Shown here: positions 49,108 through 58,256 of the stretch, in pieces
Layout: the number at the start of each line of letters is the position of its first letter
How positions within the stretch are numbered: position 1 is the stretch's first letter
Assembly: GCF_026191475.2 (NCBI RefSeq)
Contig: NZ_JAOSLC020000003.1
Location: 2,384,487 to 2,448,486, forward strand
DNA from: Polaribacter ponticola
GTDB taxonomy: Bacteria; Bacteroidota; Bacteroidia; Flavobacteriales; Flavobacteriaceae
DNA length: 64,000 nt
Direction of reading: 5' to 3'
Position numbers and translations under genes: made by a program
The notes under the pieces: generated by a model
What the model was told of the DNA's origin: nothing
Seen by the model: the letters and a program-made list of their open reading frames with translations, nothing else
The model's database searches: none

Positions 49108-49206
49108 TCTATTTATTCGCTCAATTGTACATTTTGTTCGTTAAAATACTCATTAATGAGGTTTATTAACATTGTATATGATTAGAAAGATGCAGGTTTA
49201 CATTGT

Positions 49207-49214
49207 TAGATTTG
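49207..49214 (+). promoter_or_regulatory. -7 box (TAGATTTG) of the adhesin gene
   Basis: A perfect TAnnTTTG match 69 nt before the ATG at 49283, in the 175-nt gap after the response regulator. A leader of about 62 nt is implied. The -33 TTG is not evident. Confidence 0.45.
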
Positions 49215-49282
49215 TATTTCTCTAAGGTCTAACCACTTTATAAAAATTGAATTGAAAAAAATAAGTTATAAAACTAACCATT

Positions 49283-52200
49283 ATGAATAAAAAAATTACT
49301 CTCGATCTTGTAGGTAAAACAAGCCTATTTAGCTTTTTGCTAATTGCTATGCTTTCATTACAAACATTTAGCCAAGTAGATTTACAAGCTACAGTTACAA
49401 ACGAAACCTGTTTTGGTGATTCAAACGGTAACGTTGTTTTAAATCCTACTAACGGAACAGCTCCTTATACTTTTGGAGAATTTTTTAATGATAATTTTTC
49501 AGGAGGGATCACTTTTGGAAATTATGTAGGAACAGCGATAACAACTTCAGATACTAATTCTGAATTAAGTTTAATACCTGTCTCGGCTTCGGATTCATGG
49601 GAAAGTGCTTTTGTTAGTAATCAAACTTTTACAAGGGAAGCTGGTTTAACTTTTGAAGGTAGTGTTTATATTCCTGATTCAGATTATAAAGCAATAATGA
49701 TTGGTTTTAATGATGGGTTAAATAGTGGAGAAGGTTCAGTTCAACATGGGCTTTACTTCTTTGATAATGGAGGTGATACAGATGTTACAGCAAGATGGTC
49801 TGTAGGCGCATCTGCTATAAATGGAGGAACAAGTTATACTAATAACAATGGTCAAGGTCATTGGTTAGATTTTAAAATTGTATTAAATGCTCAAGCTGGC
49901 GCAACGTATTCTGTAAAAAGAGAAGGAGAAGCAAATTATACAAATACACATACTGCTAATGTAGGTTCTTTAGCAACATTTAAAATTGGAGTACAAGCTA
50001 ATGTAGGTTCTGGTGGAGTTGTTACAAGTAATACTTTGCATAAAAATTGGAGGGTATATAAGACTGCTACTGCAACAACAAATTTATCACCAGGAAGCTA
50101 TACTTATAATGTTACAGATGCCAATGGAAGTTATGATTCATTAACGGTAACTGTAGCGAGCGATACTGAAGCCCCAACAATAACAATAACTAATGGAGCT
50201 ATTGTAGCTCATGAAGCTAAAACTGCATATGTAGATTCAGGTGCTGTAGCAAATGATAATTGCTCAGCTACTTTAACAAATACTGTTAATAATGTTCCAG
50301 CAAGTCCAAATTTGGGGCAATATACTGTAGATTATACAGCTACAGATACAGCTGGTAATTCTGTTACATCATCTAGGACTGTTAATGTTGTAGATACTAC
50401 TTTGCCAATTATTTCCTTAAACTCATCAGGAGTATTAACTATGGCGGTAGGTACTGTGTACTCCGAGTTAGGTGCTACTGCAGCGGATAATTACGATGGA
50501 GATATTTCTGCAAATATCGTAGTAGATGATTCAAATGTAAATGCATCTGTTGTAGGGGTTTATTCAGTTACTTATAATGTAAATGATTCAAGTTCAAATA
50601 GTGCAACAGAGGTAACAAGAACAGTTAATGTTGTAGACACAACAGATCCAATAGCTATTGCTAATGCGGGGCCAATTGTAATAAACTTAAATGGCACAAC
50701 AACTATTACAGCTCAAGATGTTGATAATGGTTCTTCAGATAATTATGTAGCCGGAGGAATTTCTTTAAGTATAGATAAGTCAAGTTTTAATTGTAATGAT
50801 TTAGGGAATAATACTGTAACCTTAACGGTAACAGATTCATCAAACAATACAAGTACAACTACAATTATTGTAAGTGTAATAGATGATGTAGAGCCTTTAA
50901 ATGTTATGTTAATTAACCCTGCATATGTGCATCCAACTGGAACTGGTTATGTAGAACAAGGATTTATGTATGATGAAGAATGTTTAAATAGAACAGAAAT
51001 AATTTCGAGTGACTTAGATGTAAATCAATGGGGTACTTATACCATTGTTTATAAATTAGTAGATGATTCTGGTAATGAATCAGCTACAATTACAAGAACT
51101 CAGGTTGTAAATAATACGCCTACTACCAATGCAGCTAATTTTACTGTTAATCAAGATACTAATAATCATTTATTCGATGTTTTAGATGGAGATAGTTTTG
51201 GTCCAGATGGATATAAATCATTTGTAATATCAGGAAATAGAAGCACTCAAAATGGTACACTTGTATTAAATAACAATAACACGCCTTTAGATCCTACAGA
51301 CGACACTGTTACATATTCTCCAAGAGCTACATATAATGGGCCAGATTCTTTTACATATACAATAGAAGATGAAAATGGAGATTCAGTAACAACTACAGTA
51401 AATATTGTTGTAAGACCAATTGTTCCAACTGCAGTTAATGATGATGTTGCTGTTGTAAAAAATAGTAGTAATAATATTATTTCAGTTTTATCTAATGATG
51501 ATTTTGGAGGTAATGGTACACATTCAGGACACTCATTAACTTTTACAAATGGTAGTAATTCAAGCGCAAGCGCAAATGGAGGAGTAATAACAGTTAGTGG
51601 TGGAAATATTTTATATTCTACACCTAACGACTTTATAGGAGTCGATTCATTTGATTACACGATTACAGACGGAGATGGTGATGCTGATACAGCTACTGTG
51701 ACAGTAACAGTAAGTACAGCAACAGATACACCATCTGCAGAAGCTGATATAGTAACAGTAAATCAAGATTCAACAGGTAATTTAATAAACGTTTTAGATA
51801 ACGATGATTTCGGTACCGATGGTGCTGCAGCGAACCCATTAATAGTAACTGGTTCATCTGCATTAGGAGGAACTACAGCAGTTGTAAATGGAGAAGTTTC
51901 ATACGATCCGGCAGCAAATTTTGTTGGAATTGATACTTTCGAGTATACAATTGAAGATTCTAATGGAGATACTTCAATAGCTACAGTCACTGTAACTGTA
52001 ACAGAGGTTGTATTAGTAAATGGTGTACCAACAGCAGAAAACGATGCGGTAACAGTAAATGCTGGTCAGATGACAGTAATTAATGTTTTAGCAGATAATG
52101 GAAATGGAGCTGATAGTTTTGGTACAGATGGGGCTATTGATAATGGTTTAACAATGACTAATGGTACAATAACAAGTGCAAGTTTAAAAGGAAGCCTAAT

Positions 52201-55200
52201 AAGTGTAGATCGTAACGGAACGGCAACAACTTTAGATGATGTATTTAATTACACACCTTCGGCATTAGCAATTGCAGATGAAACAGATGCATTTAGCTAT
52301 ACAATAACAGATGCATCTGGTGATGCTTCAACAGCAACTGTCACGGTAACAGTTGTGGCTATAACAGATATTCCATCAGCAATTGCAGATGTTGCAACAG
52401 TAAATCAAGATTCAACAGGTAATTTAATAGATGTTTTAGATAACGATGATTACGGTACAGATGGTGCCGCAGCAAATCCTTTAACAGTAACTGGTTCATC
52501 TACATTAGGAGGAACTACAGCAGTTGTAAATGGAGAGGTTTCATATGACCCAGCAGCAAATTTTGTTGGAATTGATACTTTCGAATATACTATTGAAGAT
52601 TCTAACGGAGACACATCAACAGCTACTGTAACAGTAACAGTTGAAGAAATAGTTGTCGTAAATGGAGTGCCAACAGCGGTAGCAGATACTGTAATAGTCG
52701 CAGTAGATAGCTCGGACAATATTATAGATGTTGCAGATAACGATAATTTTGGTACTGATGGAGAACATGGGCTTCATCCTATTACTTTAACAAACGGAAA
52801 ATTATCAACTGTAAGTAATAACGGAGGAGCAATTAACGTAGTTAATGGTAATGTTAATTATACACCACCTGCAGGTTTTAACGGTTCAGATTCATTTGAT
52901 TATACTATTACTGATGGTAATGGAGATGCAGACACAGCGACAGTAACTATTACAGTAGGGGCTTTACCAACTGTAGCTATAGATGATTCGTTTTCTATAG
53001 ATGTAGATGTGGCAACAAATTTAGATGTTTTAGCTAATGATTTACCTGGTGCAACCATAATTTCTCATGATGCAGTAAGTTTAGAAGGACATGCAATTAG
53101 TGGAACAACATCGTTACTTACTTATACTCCAACAGGAGGGTTTACTGGTACGGATAGTTTTAATTATGTAATAAGTGGAGGTTCAATAGCTACTGTAACT
53201 TTAACAGTAGGAGTAGTACTTCCAGTAAATCCAGCTCCAACGGCTCAAAATGATGCAGTAACAGTAAATGCTGGTCAGTTGACAGTAATTAATGTTTTAG
53301 CAGATAATGGAAATGGAGCAGATAGCTTTGGTACAGATGGCGCTATTGATAATGGTTTAACAATGACTAATGGTACAATAACAAGTGCAAGTTTAAAAGG
53401 AAGCCTAATAAGTGTAGATCGTAACGGAACAGCAACAACATTAGATGATGTATTTAATTATACTCCTTCAGCATTAGCTATGTCAGATGGTACAGATACA
53501 TTTAGCTATACGATTACTGATGCTACAGGAGATGCTTCTACTGGTACAGTAACAGTAACTATAGCAGCTATTACAGACGCTCCTTCAGCAATTGCGGATG
53601 CTGCAACAGTGAATCAAGATACAACAGGTAATTTAATTGACGTTTTAGATAATGATGATTATGGAACGGATGGAGCAGCTGCTGCTAATTCATTAGCAGT
53701 AACAGGTACTTCTGCATTAGGAGGTACAACTACTGTAGTAAATGGAGAAGTTTCTTATGATCCAGCAGCAAATTTTGTTGGAATCGATACTTTCGAATAT
53801 ACAATTGAAGATTCAAATGGAGATAAATCAACTGCTACAGTAACGGTAACTGTTGAAGAGGTAGTTGTAGTAAACGGTACACCAACTGCAGTTGACGATA
53901 CTATTACTGTATTTACTGGAAGTTCTGATAATATTATTGATGTAACAGATAATGATAATTTTGGTTCAGATAATGAACATGGAAATCATCCAATAACAAT
54001 GCCAAATGGAAGCTTATCAAGCGCAAGTGCACATGGAGGAGCTATTAGTGTGGGCGATAATAATACAGTAAATGATTTAACTGATGATGTTATATTATAT
54101 AGTGCACCAGCAGGATTTACTGGAGTAGATACATTTGATTATACAATTACAGATGGAAATGGAGATGCTTCTACTGCTACAGTAACTGTAACTGTAAATG
54201 CAGTAACAGATGCTCCATCTGCAGTAGCAGATACAGCAACAGTAAGCCAAAACACAACAGGTAATTTAATAGATGTTCTAGTTAACGATGATTATGGTAC
54301 TGATGGAGCTGCAGCTAACCCGTTAACAGTAAATGGTTCCTCTGCATTAGGAGGAACAACAGCAGTTGTAAATGGAGAAGTTTCATACGATCCGGCAGCA
54401 AATTTTGTTGGAATTGATACTTTTGAATATACAATTGAAGATTCTAATGGAGATACTTCAACCGCTACAGTAACAGTAACAGTAACTGAGGTTGTTTTAG
54501 TAAACGGAATGCCAACAGCCGAAAATGATGTAGTAACAGTAAATGCTGGTCAGATGACAGTAATTAATGTTTTAGCTGATAATGGAAATGGTGTCGATAG
54601 CTTTGGAACTGATGGTGCTATAGATAATGGATTAACTATGACTAATGGTACAATTCTAAGTGCAAGTTTAAAAGGAAGCTCAATAAGTGTAGACCGTAAC
54701 GGAACATCAGCAACGTTAGATGATGTTTTTAATTATACTCCTTCAGCTTTAGCAATTGCAGATGGGACAGATACATTTAGCTATACAATAACAGATGCTT
54801 CAGGAGATGCTTCAACTGCTACAGTAACGGTAACTGTAAACCCAGCTCCAGCTTTAGGTTTTACACCAGATTCTTTTATTGTTAACCAAAATTCTACAGA
54901 TAACGAATTTGATGTTATGGCAAATGATACTGATGATGCTGGTTTTGCTCCAACAGATGTTAGGTTTTTAATAGAAAGTGTAGATCATTTAACAGGTACA
55001 ACTGAATACGGAGGTACAGTAACTTTAAATACTAATGGAACAGCAAATGATACATCTGATGATGTTATAAATTATACTCCAGCAGTTAATTTTATAGGAA
55101 CTGACACTTTTAATTATGTACCTGGAAATGATAGAAATACTCTAGTGCAAGTAACAGTAACTGTTGAAGAAGTAATTGTAGTGAATGGAACTCCAACAGC

Positions 55201-55780
55201 AGTAGCAGACTTTACGTCTGTAACGGAGGGAACAAATAACAATATTATTGATGTAACAGATAATGATAATTTTGGAACAGATGGAGAACATAGTAACCAC
55301 CCTCTTACATTATCAAACGGTAGAGTTTCAACTGTAAGTAATAACGGAGGTGCTATAACTGTTAGTGGTGGAAATGTATTGTATTCTGCTCCTGCAGGAT
55401 TTACTGGAACTGATTCTTTTGATTATACAATTACAGATGGAAATGGTGATGCAGCTACAGCTACAGTAACAATAACAGTTGCTGCATTAAAAAGCTTATC
55501 TGTTGGTACTTCTGGCATAAAAGTGTTCGAAAATGAATTTTTAGCTTATCCTAATCCAACTAAAGGGTATTTAAAGAGTACATTATTAAGTAGTATATCT
55601 ACAAAAGCAACAGTATCAATTTTTGATATTACAGGTAAAGTAGTTTATAGTTCTAATTTAGAATTAAATAAAGGGAAGAATGAATTTGAATTAAACTTAA
55701 ACTTGAAAGCAGGAATAATGTTTATAAAAATTACAAGTCCAGAAGTAAATTTTGGAACCTCAAAAATTCTATTCAAATAA
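49283..55780 (+). CDS. Giant repeat adhesin secreted by T9SS (2165 residues)
   Basis: Signal peptide (LFSFLLIAMLSLQTFSQ). Residues about 35-290 form a lectin/laminin-G-like region (AKWN-type GVQANVGSGG, NWRVYKTA) with SprB-type LSPGSYTYNVTDANGS. Next come HYR/DUF5011 Ig-like units (TITNGAIVAHEAKTAYVDSGA; NVVDTTLPIISLNSS) to about 600. Then come about 13 cadherin-like/Big_9 units of 85-110 residues, each ending DSFDYTITDGNGDADTATVTV or similar. The last 80 residues are a T9SS type A sorting domain (AYPNPTKGYLKSTLL ... GIMFIKITS). Asp-rich loops suggest calcium binding. Cell-surface adhesion is inferred. Confidence 0.93.
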   Translation: MNKKITLDLVGKTSLFSFLLIAMLSLQTFSQVDLQATVTNETCFGDSNGNVVLNPTNGTAPYTFGEFFNDNFSGGITFGNYVGTAITTSDTNSELSLIPVSASDSWESAFVSNQTFTREAGLTFEGSVYIPDSDYKAIMIGFNDGLNSGEGSVQHGLYFFDNGGDTDVTARWSVGASAINGGTSYTNNNGQGHWLDFKIVLNAQAGATYSVKREGEANYTNTHTANVGSLATFKIGVQANVGSGGVVTSNTLHKNWRVYKTATATTNLSPGSYTYNVTDANGSYDSLTVTVASDTEAPTITITNGAIVAHEAKTAYVDSGAVANDNCSATLTNTVNNVPASPNLGQYTVDYTATDTAGNSVTSSRTVNVVDTTLPIISLNSSGVLTMAVGTVYSELGATAADNYDGDISANIVVDDSNVNASVVGVYSVTYNVNDSSSNSATEVTRTVNVVDTTDPIAIANAGPIVINLNGTTTITAQDVDNGSSDNYVAGGISLSIDKSSFNCNDLGNNTVTLTVTDSSNNTSTTTIIVSVIDDVEPLNVMLINPAYVHPTGTGYVEQGFMYDEECLNRTEIISSDLDVNQWGTYTIVYKLVDDSGNESATITRTQVVNNTPTTNAANFTVNQDTNNHLFDVLDGDSFGPDGYKSFVISGNRSTQNGTLVLNNNNTPLDPTDDTVTYSPRATYNGPDSFTYTIEDENGDSVTTTVNIVVRPIVPTAVNDDVAVVKNSSNNIISVLSNDDFGGNGTHSGHSLTFTNGSNSSASANGGVITVSGGNILYSTPNDFIGVDSFDYTITDGDGDADTATVTVTVSTATDTPSAEADIVTVNQDSTGNLINVLDNDDFGTDGAAANPLIVTGSSALGGTTAVVNGEVSYDPAANFVGIDTFEYTIEDSNGDTSIATVTVTVTEVVLVNGVPTAENDAVTVNAGQMTVINVLADNGNGADSFGTDGAIDNGLTMTNGTITSASLKGSLISVDRNGTATTLDDVFNYTPSALAIADETDAFSYTITDASGDASTATVTVTVVAITDIPSAIADVATVNQDSTGNLIDVLDNDDYGTDGAAANPLTVTGSSTLGGTTAVVNGEVSYDPAANFVGIDTFEYTIEDSNGDTSTATVTVTVEEIVVVNGVPTAVADTVIVAVDSSDNIIDVADNDNFGTDGEHGLHPITLTNGKLSTVSNNGGAINVVNGNVNYTPPAGFNGSDSFDYTITDGNGDADTATVTITVGALPTVAIDDSFSIDVDVATNLDVLANDLPGATIISHDAVSLEGHAISGTTSLLTYTPTGGFTGTDSFNYVISGGSIATVTLTVGVVLPVNPAPTAQNDAVTVNAGQLTVINVLADNGNGADSFGTDGAIDNGLTMTNGTITSASLKGSLISVDRNGTATTLDDVFNYTPSALAMSDGTDTFSYTITDATGDASTGTVTVTIAAITDAPSAIADAATVNQDTTGNLIDVLDNDDYGTDGAAAANSLAVTGTSALGGTTTVVNGEVSYDPAANFVGIDTFEYTIEDSNGDKSTATVTVTVEEVVVVNGTPTAVDDTITVFTGSSDNIIDVTDNDNFGSDNEHGNHPITMPNGSLSSASAHGGAISVGDNNTVNDLTDDVILYSAPAGFTGVDTFDYTITDGNGDASTATVTVTVNAVTDAPSAVADTATVSQNTTGNLIDVLVNDDYGTDGAAANPLTVNGSSALGGTTAVVNGEVSYDPAANFVGIDTFEYTIEDSNGDTSTATVTVTVTEVVLVNGMPTAENDVVTVNAGQMTVINVLADNGNGVDSFGTDGAIDNGLTMTNGTILSASLKGSSISVDRNGTSATLDDVFNYTPSALAIADGTDTFSYTITDASGDASTATVTVTVNPAPALGFTPDSFIVNQNSTDNEFDVMANDTDDAGFAPTDVRFLIESVDHLTGTTEYGGTVTLNTNGTANDTSDDVINYTPAVNFIGTDTFNYVPGNDRNTLVQVTVTVEEVIVVNGTPTAVADFTSVTEGTNNNIIDVTDNDNFGTDGEHSNHPLTLSNGRVSTVSNNGGAITVSGGNVLYSAPAGFTGTDSFDYTITDGNGDAATATVTITVAALKSLSVGTSGIKVFENEFLAYPNPTKGYLKSTLLSSISTKATVSIFDITGKVVYSSNLELNKGKNEFELNLNLKAGIMFIKITSPEVNFGTSKILFK
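52016..55490 (+). repeat. Higher-order B-A-C repeat inside the adhesin gene
   Basis: Three unit types alternate: B (VTVNAGQMTVINVLADNGNG), A (NQDSTGNLIDVLDNDDYGTDG) and C (SSDNIIDVADNDNFGTDGEH). B units start near 52016, 53226 and 54499; the string GCTGGTCAG marks them at 52061, 53270 and 54545, giving periods of 1209 and 1275 bp, both multiples of three. B-A-C occurs twice, and a third time with a different unit in the A position. DNA identity between copies is high over long stretches. Confidence 0.85.
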
Positions 55781-55796
55781 TATTATATAAATAATA

Positions 55797-55845
55797 TTTC
55801 AAATAAAAAAAGAGGAGCTAAATTAGCTCCTCTTTTTTTATTTGA
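55797..55845. terminator. Bidirectional intrinsic terminator
   Basis: GAGGAGCTA and TAGCTCCTC form a 9-bp stem with a 3-nt loop. It is flanked by A7 on the left and T7 on the right, so it works on both strands; flanking AAAT/ATTT extends the symmetry. It separates the convergent adhesin (stop 55780) and era (stop 55848) genes. Confidence 0.93.
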
Positions 55846-55847
55846 AA

Positions 55848-56729
55848 TTAATCTTTATAACCAAAACGTTTTAATTGGTTTTTATTACTTCTCCAGTTTT
55901 TATTTACTTTAACGTAAAGTTCTATATAAACTTTCTTTTCGAAGAATTTTTCTAAATCTTTTCTAGCTTCTGCTCCAACTCTTTTAAGTGCAGAACCTTT
56001 GTGCCCAATAATTATTCCTTTTTGAGTATCTCTCTCCACCATAATTATAGATCGTATTTTTACAATACTTTCTTCTTCAATAAAGCTCTCAGTTTCTACT
56101 TCTACGGAATAAGGAATTTCTTTTTTATAATGTGTTAAGATTTTTTCTCTAATCTTTTCATTTACAAAGAATCTTTCTGGTTTATCTGTTAATTGATCTT
56201 TTGGATAAAAAGGAGGTCCTTCTGGTAATAATTCTTTTATCTTTTCAAAAACAGCAGTTATATTAAACTTTTCTAGAGCTGAAATTACAAATACATCTGC
56301 ATTTGAGACTTTGTTTTTCCAATAGTTTACTTTTTCTTCAACTTCATCTTGAGAAGATTTATCTATTTTATTTAATAAAAGAATAACAGGAATCTCACTA
56401 TGAATAATCTTATTAAAAAAAGCTTCGTTTTTTAATTCCTTTTCTCCAATTTCAACCATGTAAATTAAAATATCGGCATCATCTAAGGCAGATTTTACAA
56501 AATCCATCATAGAAGCTTGTAATTCGTATGCGGGTTGTATTATTCCTGGAGTATCAGATAAAACGATTTGATGATTTTCATCATTTACAATCCCTAATAT
56601 TCTATGTCTTGTTGTTTGTGCTTTAGGTGTAATAATAGATAGCTTTTCGCCTACCAAAGCATTCATTAATGTTGATTTCCCTACATTTGGATTTCCAATA
56701 ATATTTACAAAACCTGCTTTATGTGTCAT
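55848..56729 (-). CDS. era: GTPase Era
   Basis: 293 residues, normal length. G domain: [23 protein letters not shown] domain near IIMVERDTQKGIIIGHKGSALKRVGAEARKDLEKFF. Binds 16S rRNA and helps 30S assembly. A TATCTTTG -7 box lies only 4 nt before the ATG, so the transcript may have almost no leader. Confidence 0.98.
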   Translation of the reverse strand: MTHKAGFVNIIGNPNVGKSTLMNALVGEKLSIITPKAQTTRHRILGIVNDENHQIVLSDTPGIIQPAYELQASMMDFVKSALDDADILIYMVEIGEKELKNEAFFNKIIHSEIPVILLLNKIDKSSQDEVEEKVNYWKNKVSNADVFVISALEKFNITAVFEKIKELLPEGPPFYPKDQLTDKPERFFVNEKIREKILTHYKKEIPYSVEVETESFIEEESIVKIRSIIMVERDTQKGIIIGHKGSALKRVGAEARKDLEKFFEKKVYIELYVKVNKNWRSNKNQLKRFGYKD

Positions 56730-56733
56730 GCTG

Positions 56734-56741
56734 CAAAGATA
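56734..56741 (-). promoter_or_regulatory. -7 box (TATCTTTG) of era, near-leaderless
   Basis: Complement of CAAAGATA, a perfect TAnnTTTG followed by CAGC and the ATG. The expected start point 4-5 nt downstream coincides with the start codon. Confidence 0.45.
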
Positions 56742-56822
56742 AATAGATTTTATCCTTGATTGGATTTTAAAAAGATTAAAAAATAATTAAAATAATGCTT
56801 GGTTTGTATTTAGATTGTATTG

Positions 56823-56830
56823 TATATTTG
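56823..56830 (+). promoter_or_regulatory. Promoter of the initiator tRNA gene
   Basis: TATATTTG at 56823-56830 with TTTG at 56803-56806, 16 nt apart, slightly shorter than the usual -33/-7 spacing. The best-formed two-box promoter in the window. Implies a leader of about 65 nt before the tRNA. Confidence 0.55.
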
Positions 56831-56834
56831 CAAT

Positions 56835-56891
56835 CCAATAATTTCGGCGATATTATGAACCGCAAGTTAAGAGCTAAGATGAAATTATTGG
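56835..56891 (+). promoter_or_regulatory. 11-bp inverted repeat in the tRNA leader
   Basis: CCAATAATTTC (56835-56845) and GAAATTATTGG (56881-56891) are exact complements around a 35-nt loop. It lies between the promoter and the tRNA, so it is probably transcribed and removed on 5' processing. Confidence 0.45.
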
Positions 56892-56900
56892 TAATCACAA

Positions 56901-56973
<73 letters not shown>

Positions 56974-56986
56974 CTAAAAATAGCAC

Positions 56987-57010
56987 AAGCCCTTTTTTTA
57001 TAAGGGCTTT
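56987..57010 (+). terminator. Intrinsic terminator after the tRNA
   Basis: AAGCCCTT (56987-56994) and AAGGGCTT (57002-57009) form an 8-bp hairpin with a T-rich loop, followed by TGTTGATTTT. It lies 13 nt after the tRNA end. Confidence 0.7.
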
Positions 57011-57019
57011 GTTGATTTT

Positions 57020-57046
57020 AGACAAATTACCGTCTCAAATTTGTCT
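57020..57046. repeat. Inverted repeat before the integrase gene
   Basis: AGACAAATT (57020-57028) and AATTTGTCT (57038-57046) are exact complements with a 9-nt spacer. It contains GTCTCA twice (57032-57037 and 57043-57048). Position between tRNA and integrase suits an integrase arm-type site or an operator. Confidence 0.45.
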
Positions 57047-57098
57047 CACATTGATGTTTAACTTTTTGCAACTGGTTTAAAAACCTGATGTAAAAAAA

Positions 57099-58256
57099 AT
57101 GTCCACTACTCAAAAAATCAGAAACGTATTAGTTCTTGTAGATTTTGTTCCAGCAGAATTAAGAGAAAACAAAACTTGGAAGATAGTTTACTACGTTAAA
57201 TGCCCTATTGATAATAAGCTTAAGAGAAAGCAAAATAGAGTCAAGCCTTTAAAAAGTATTACAGAAAGAAGAAAGCTGGCCAGAAAAATGGTTTTAGAGC
57301 TTAATAAAAAATTAGAACGAGGTTGGAATCCATTATTAAACGATAATGAGATTAGAGGTTTTGTTAAATTTTCTGATGCTGCACGTTTATTTTTAGATAG
57401 AACTGTTAAGGAAGTAAAAAATCAAGATAAAAGAGCTGATACATTAAGAAGTTACAAGTCCTTTATAAAAAACATTTCAGATTATCTTGAGGAAATTAAA
57501 GAACAAGATATGTTCGTTATCAAATTTAAAGATGAATTGGTGCGAGATTTTTTAGATGTTGTTTATTACGATCGAGATAATTCTGCAAGAACTCGTAACA
57601 ATTATTTAAACTTTATCAAAACGTTTAGTGATTGGTTAATTCGTCATAAATACATATCTCAAAACCCTACTACAAGAATTGAGCTAATCCCAGAAAAAAC
57701 AAAAGAACGTGAGGTTATTCCAGACGGAACTTTAAAAGAAATTTTCAAATTTTTAAAAGAGAAAAAAGAAAATTATTATATGGTTTGTTTGATTTGCTAC
57801 TATTGTTTGGTCAGAAGAACTGAAATAACTAAACTTAAGGTAAGCGATGTAATTTTAAAAAATGGAGTAATTTATGTGAACAAGAATGTGGCTAAAAATA
57901 AAAAAAGTATGCCGGTTACTATACCAGATGTTTTAATTCCTTTTTTGGTAAACCATTTAAAGAATGCAGAAATGGGCGATTATTTATTTTCTGACAATTA
58001 TTTACCCGGACGAAATAAACTACCTCCTAAAAAAATATCTGACGAATGGGTAAAAGTAAGAACGGCCTTGAATTTACCTAAAAAATATCAGTGGTATAGC
58101 CTAAAAGATACAGGTATTACAAATTTATTAAAGGCAGGAGTTCCTCCAATAGCTGTAAGAGATCAAGCACGTCATCATAGTATTACGCAAACAGAAGCTT
58201 ATACTCCAAAAGAAATTTTAAAAGCAAACGTTGATATCAAAACAGTAAAAATTTAA
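57099..58256 (+). CDS. int: Tyrosine recombinase (phage integrase)
   Basis: 385 residues: an N-terminal arm-binding region, a SAM-like core-binding domain (about 90-195) and the catalytic domain. Catalytic candidates: R239 in LVRRTEI, Lys near 268 in KNKKSMP, H359 in ARHHSITQTEAY and nucleophile Y368. Box II reads WYSLKDTG, so the usual His and Arg are Tyr333 and Lys336. It lies 125 nt after the initiator tRNA and points into the element. Its stop overlaps that of the convergent tail gene (TTAA). Confidence 0.92.
   Translation: MSTTQKIRNVLVLVDFVPAELRENKTWKIVYYVKCPIDNKLKRKQNRVKPLKSITERRKLARKMVLELNKKLERGWNPLLNDNEIRGFVKFSDAARLFLDRTVKEVKNQDKRADTLRSYKSFIKNISDYLEEIKEQDMFVIKFKDELVRDFLDVVYYDRDNSARTRNNYLNFIKTFSDWLIRHKYISQNPTTRIELIPEKTKEREVIPDGTLKEIFKFLKEKKENYYMVCLICYYCLVRRTEITKLKVSDVILKNGVIYVNKNVAKNKKSMPVTIPDVLIPFLVNHLKNAEMGDYLFSDNYLPGRNKLPPKKISDEWVKVRTALNLPKKYQWYSLKDTGITNLLKAGVPPIAVRDQARHHSITQTEAYTPKEILKANVDIKTVKI

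Noticed and set aside
51763..52719. Open frames on the minus strand inside the adhesin gene
   Set aside because: Shadows of the repeat units: the same antisense protein recurs with each copy, with no own promoter or family match.
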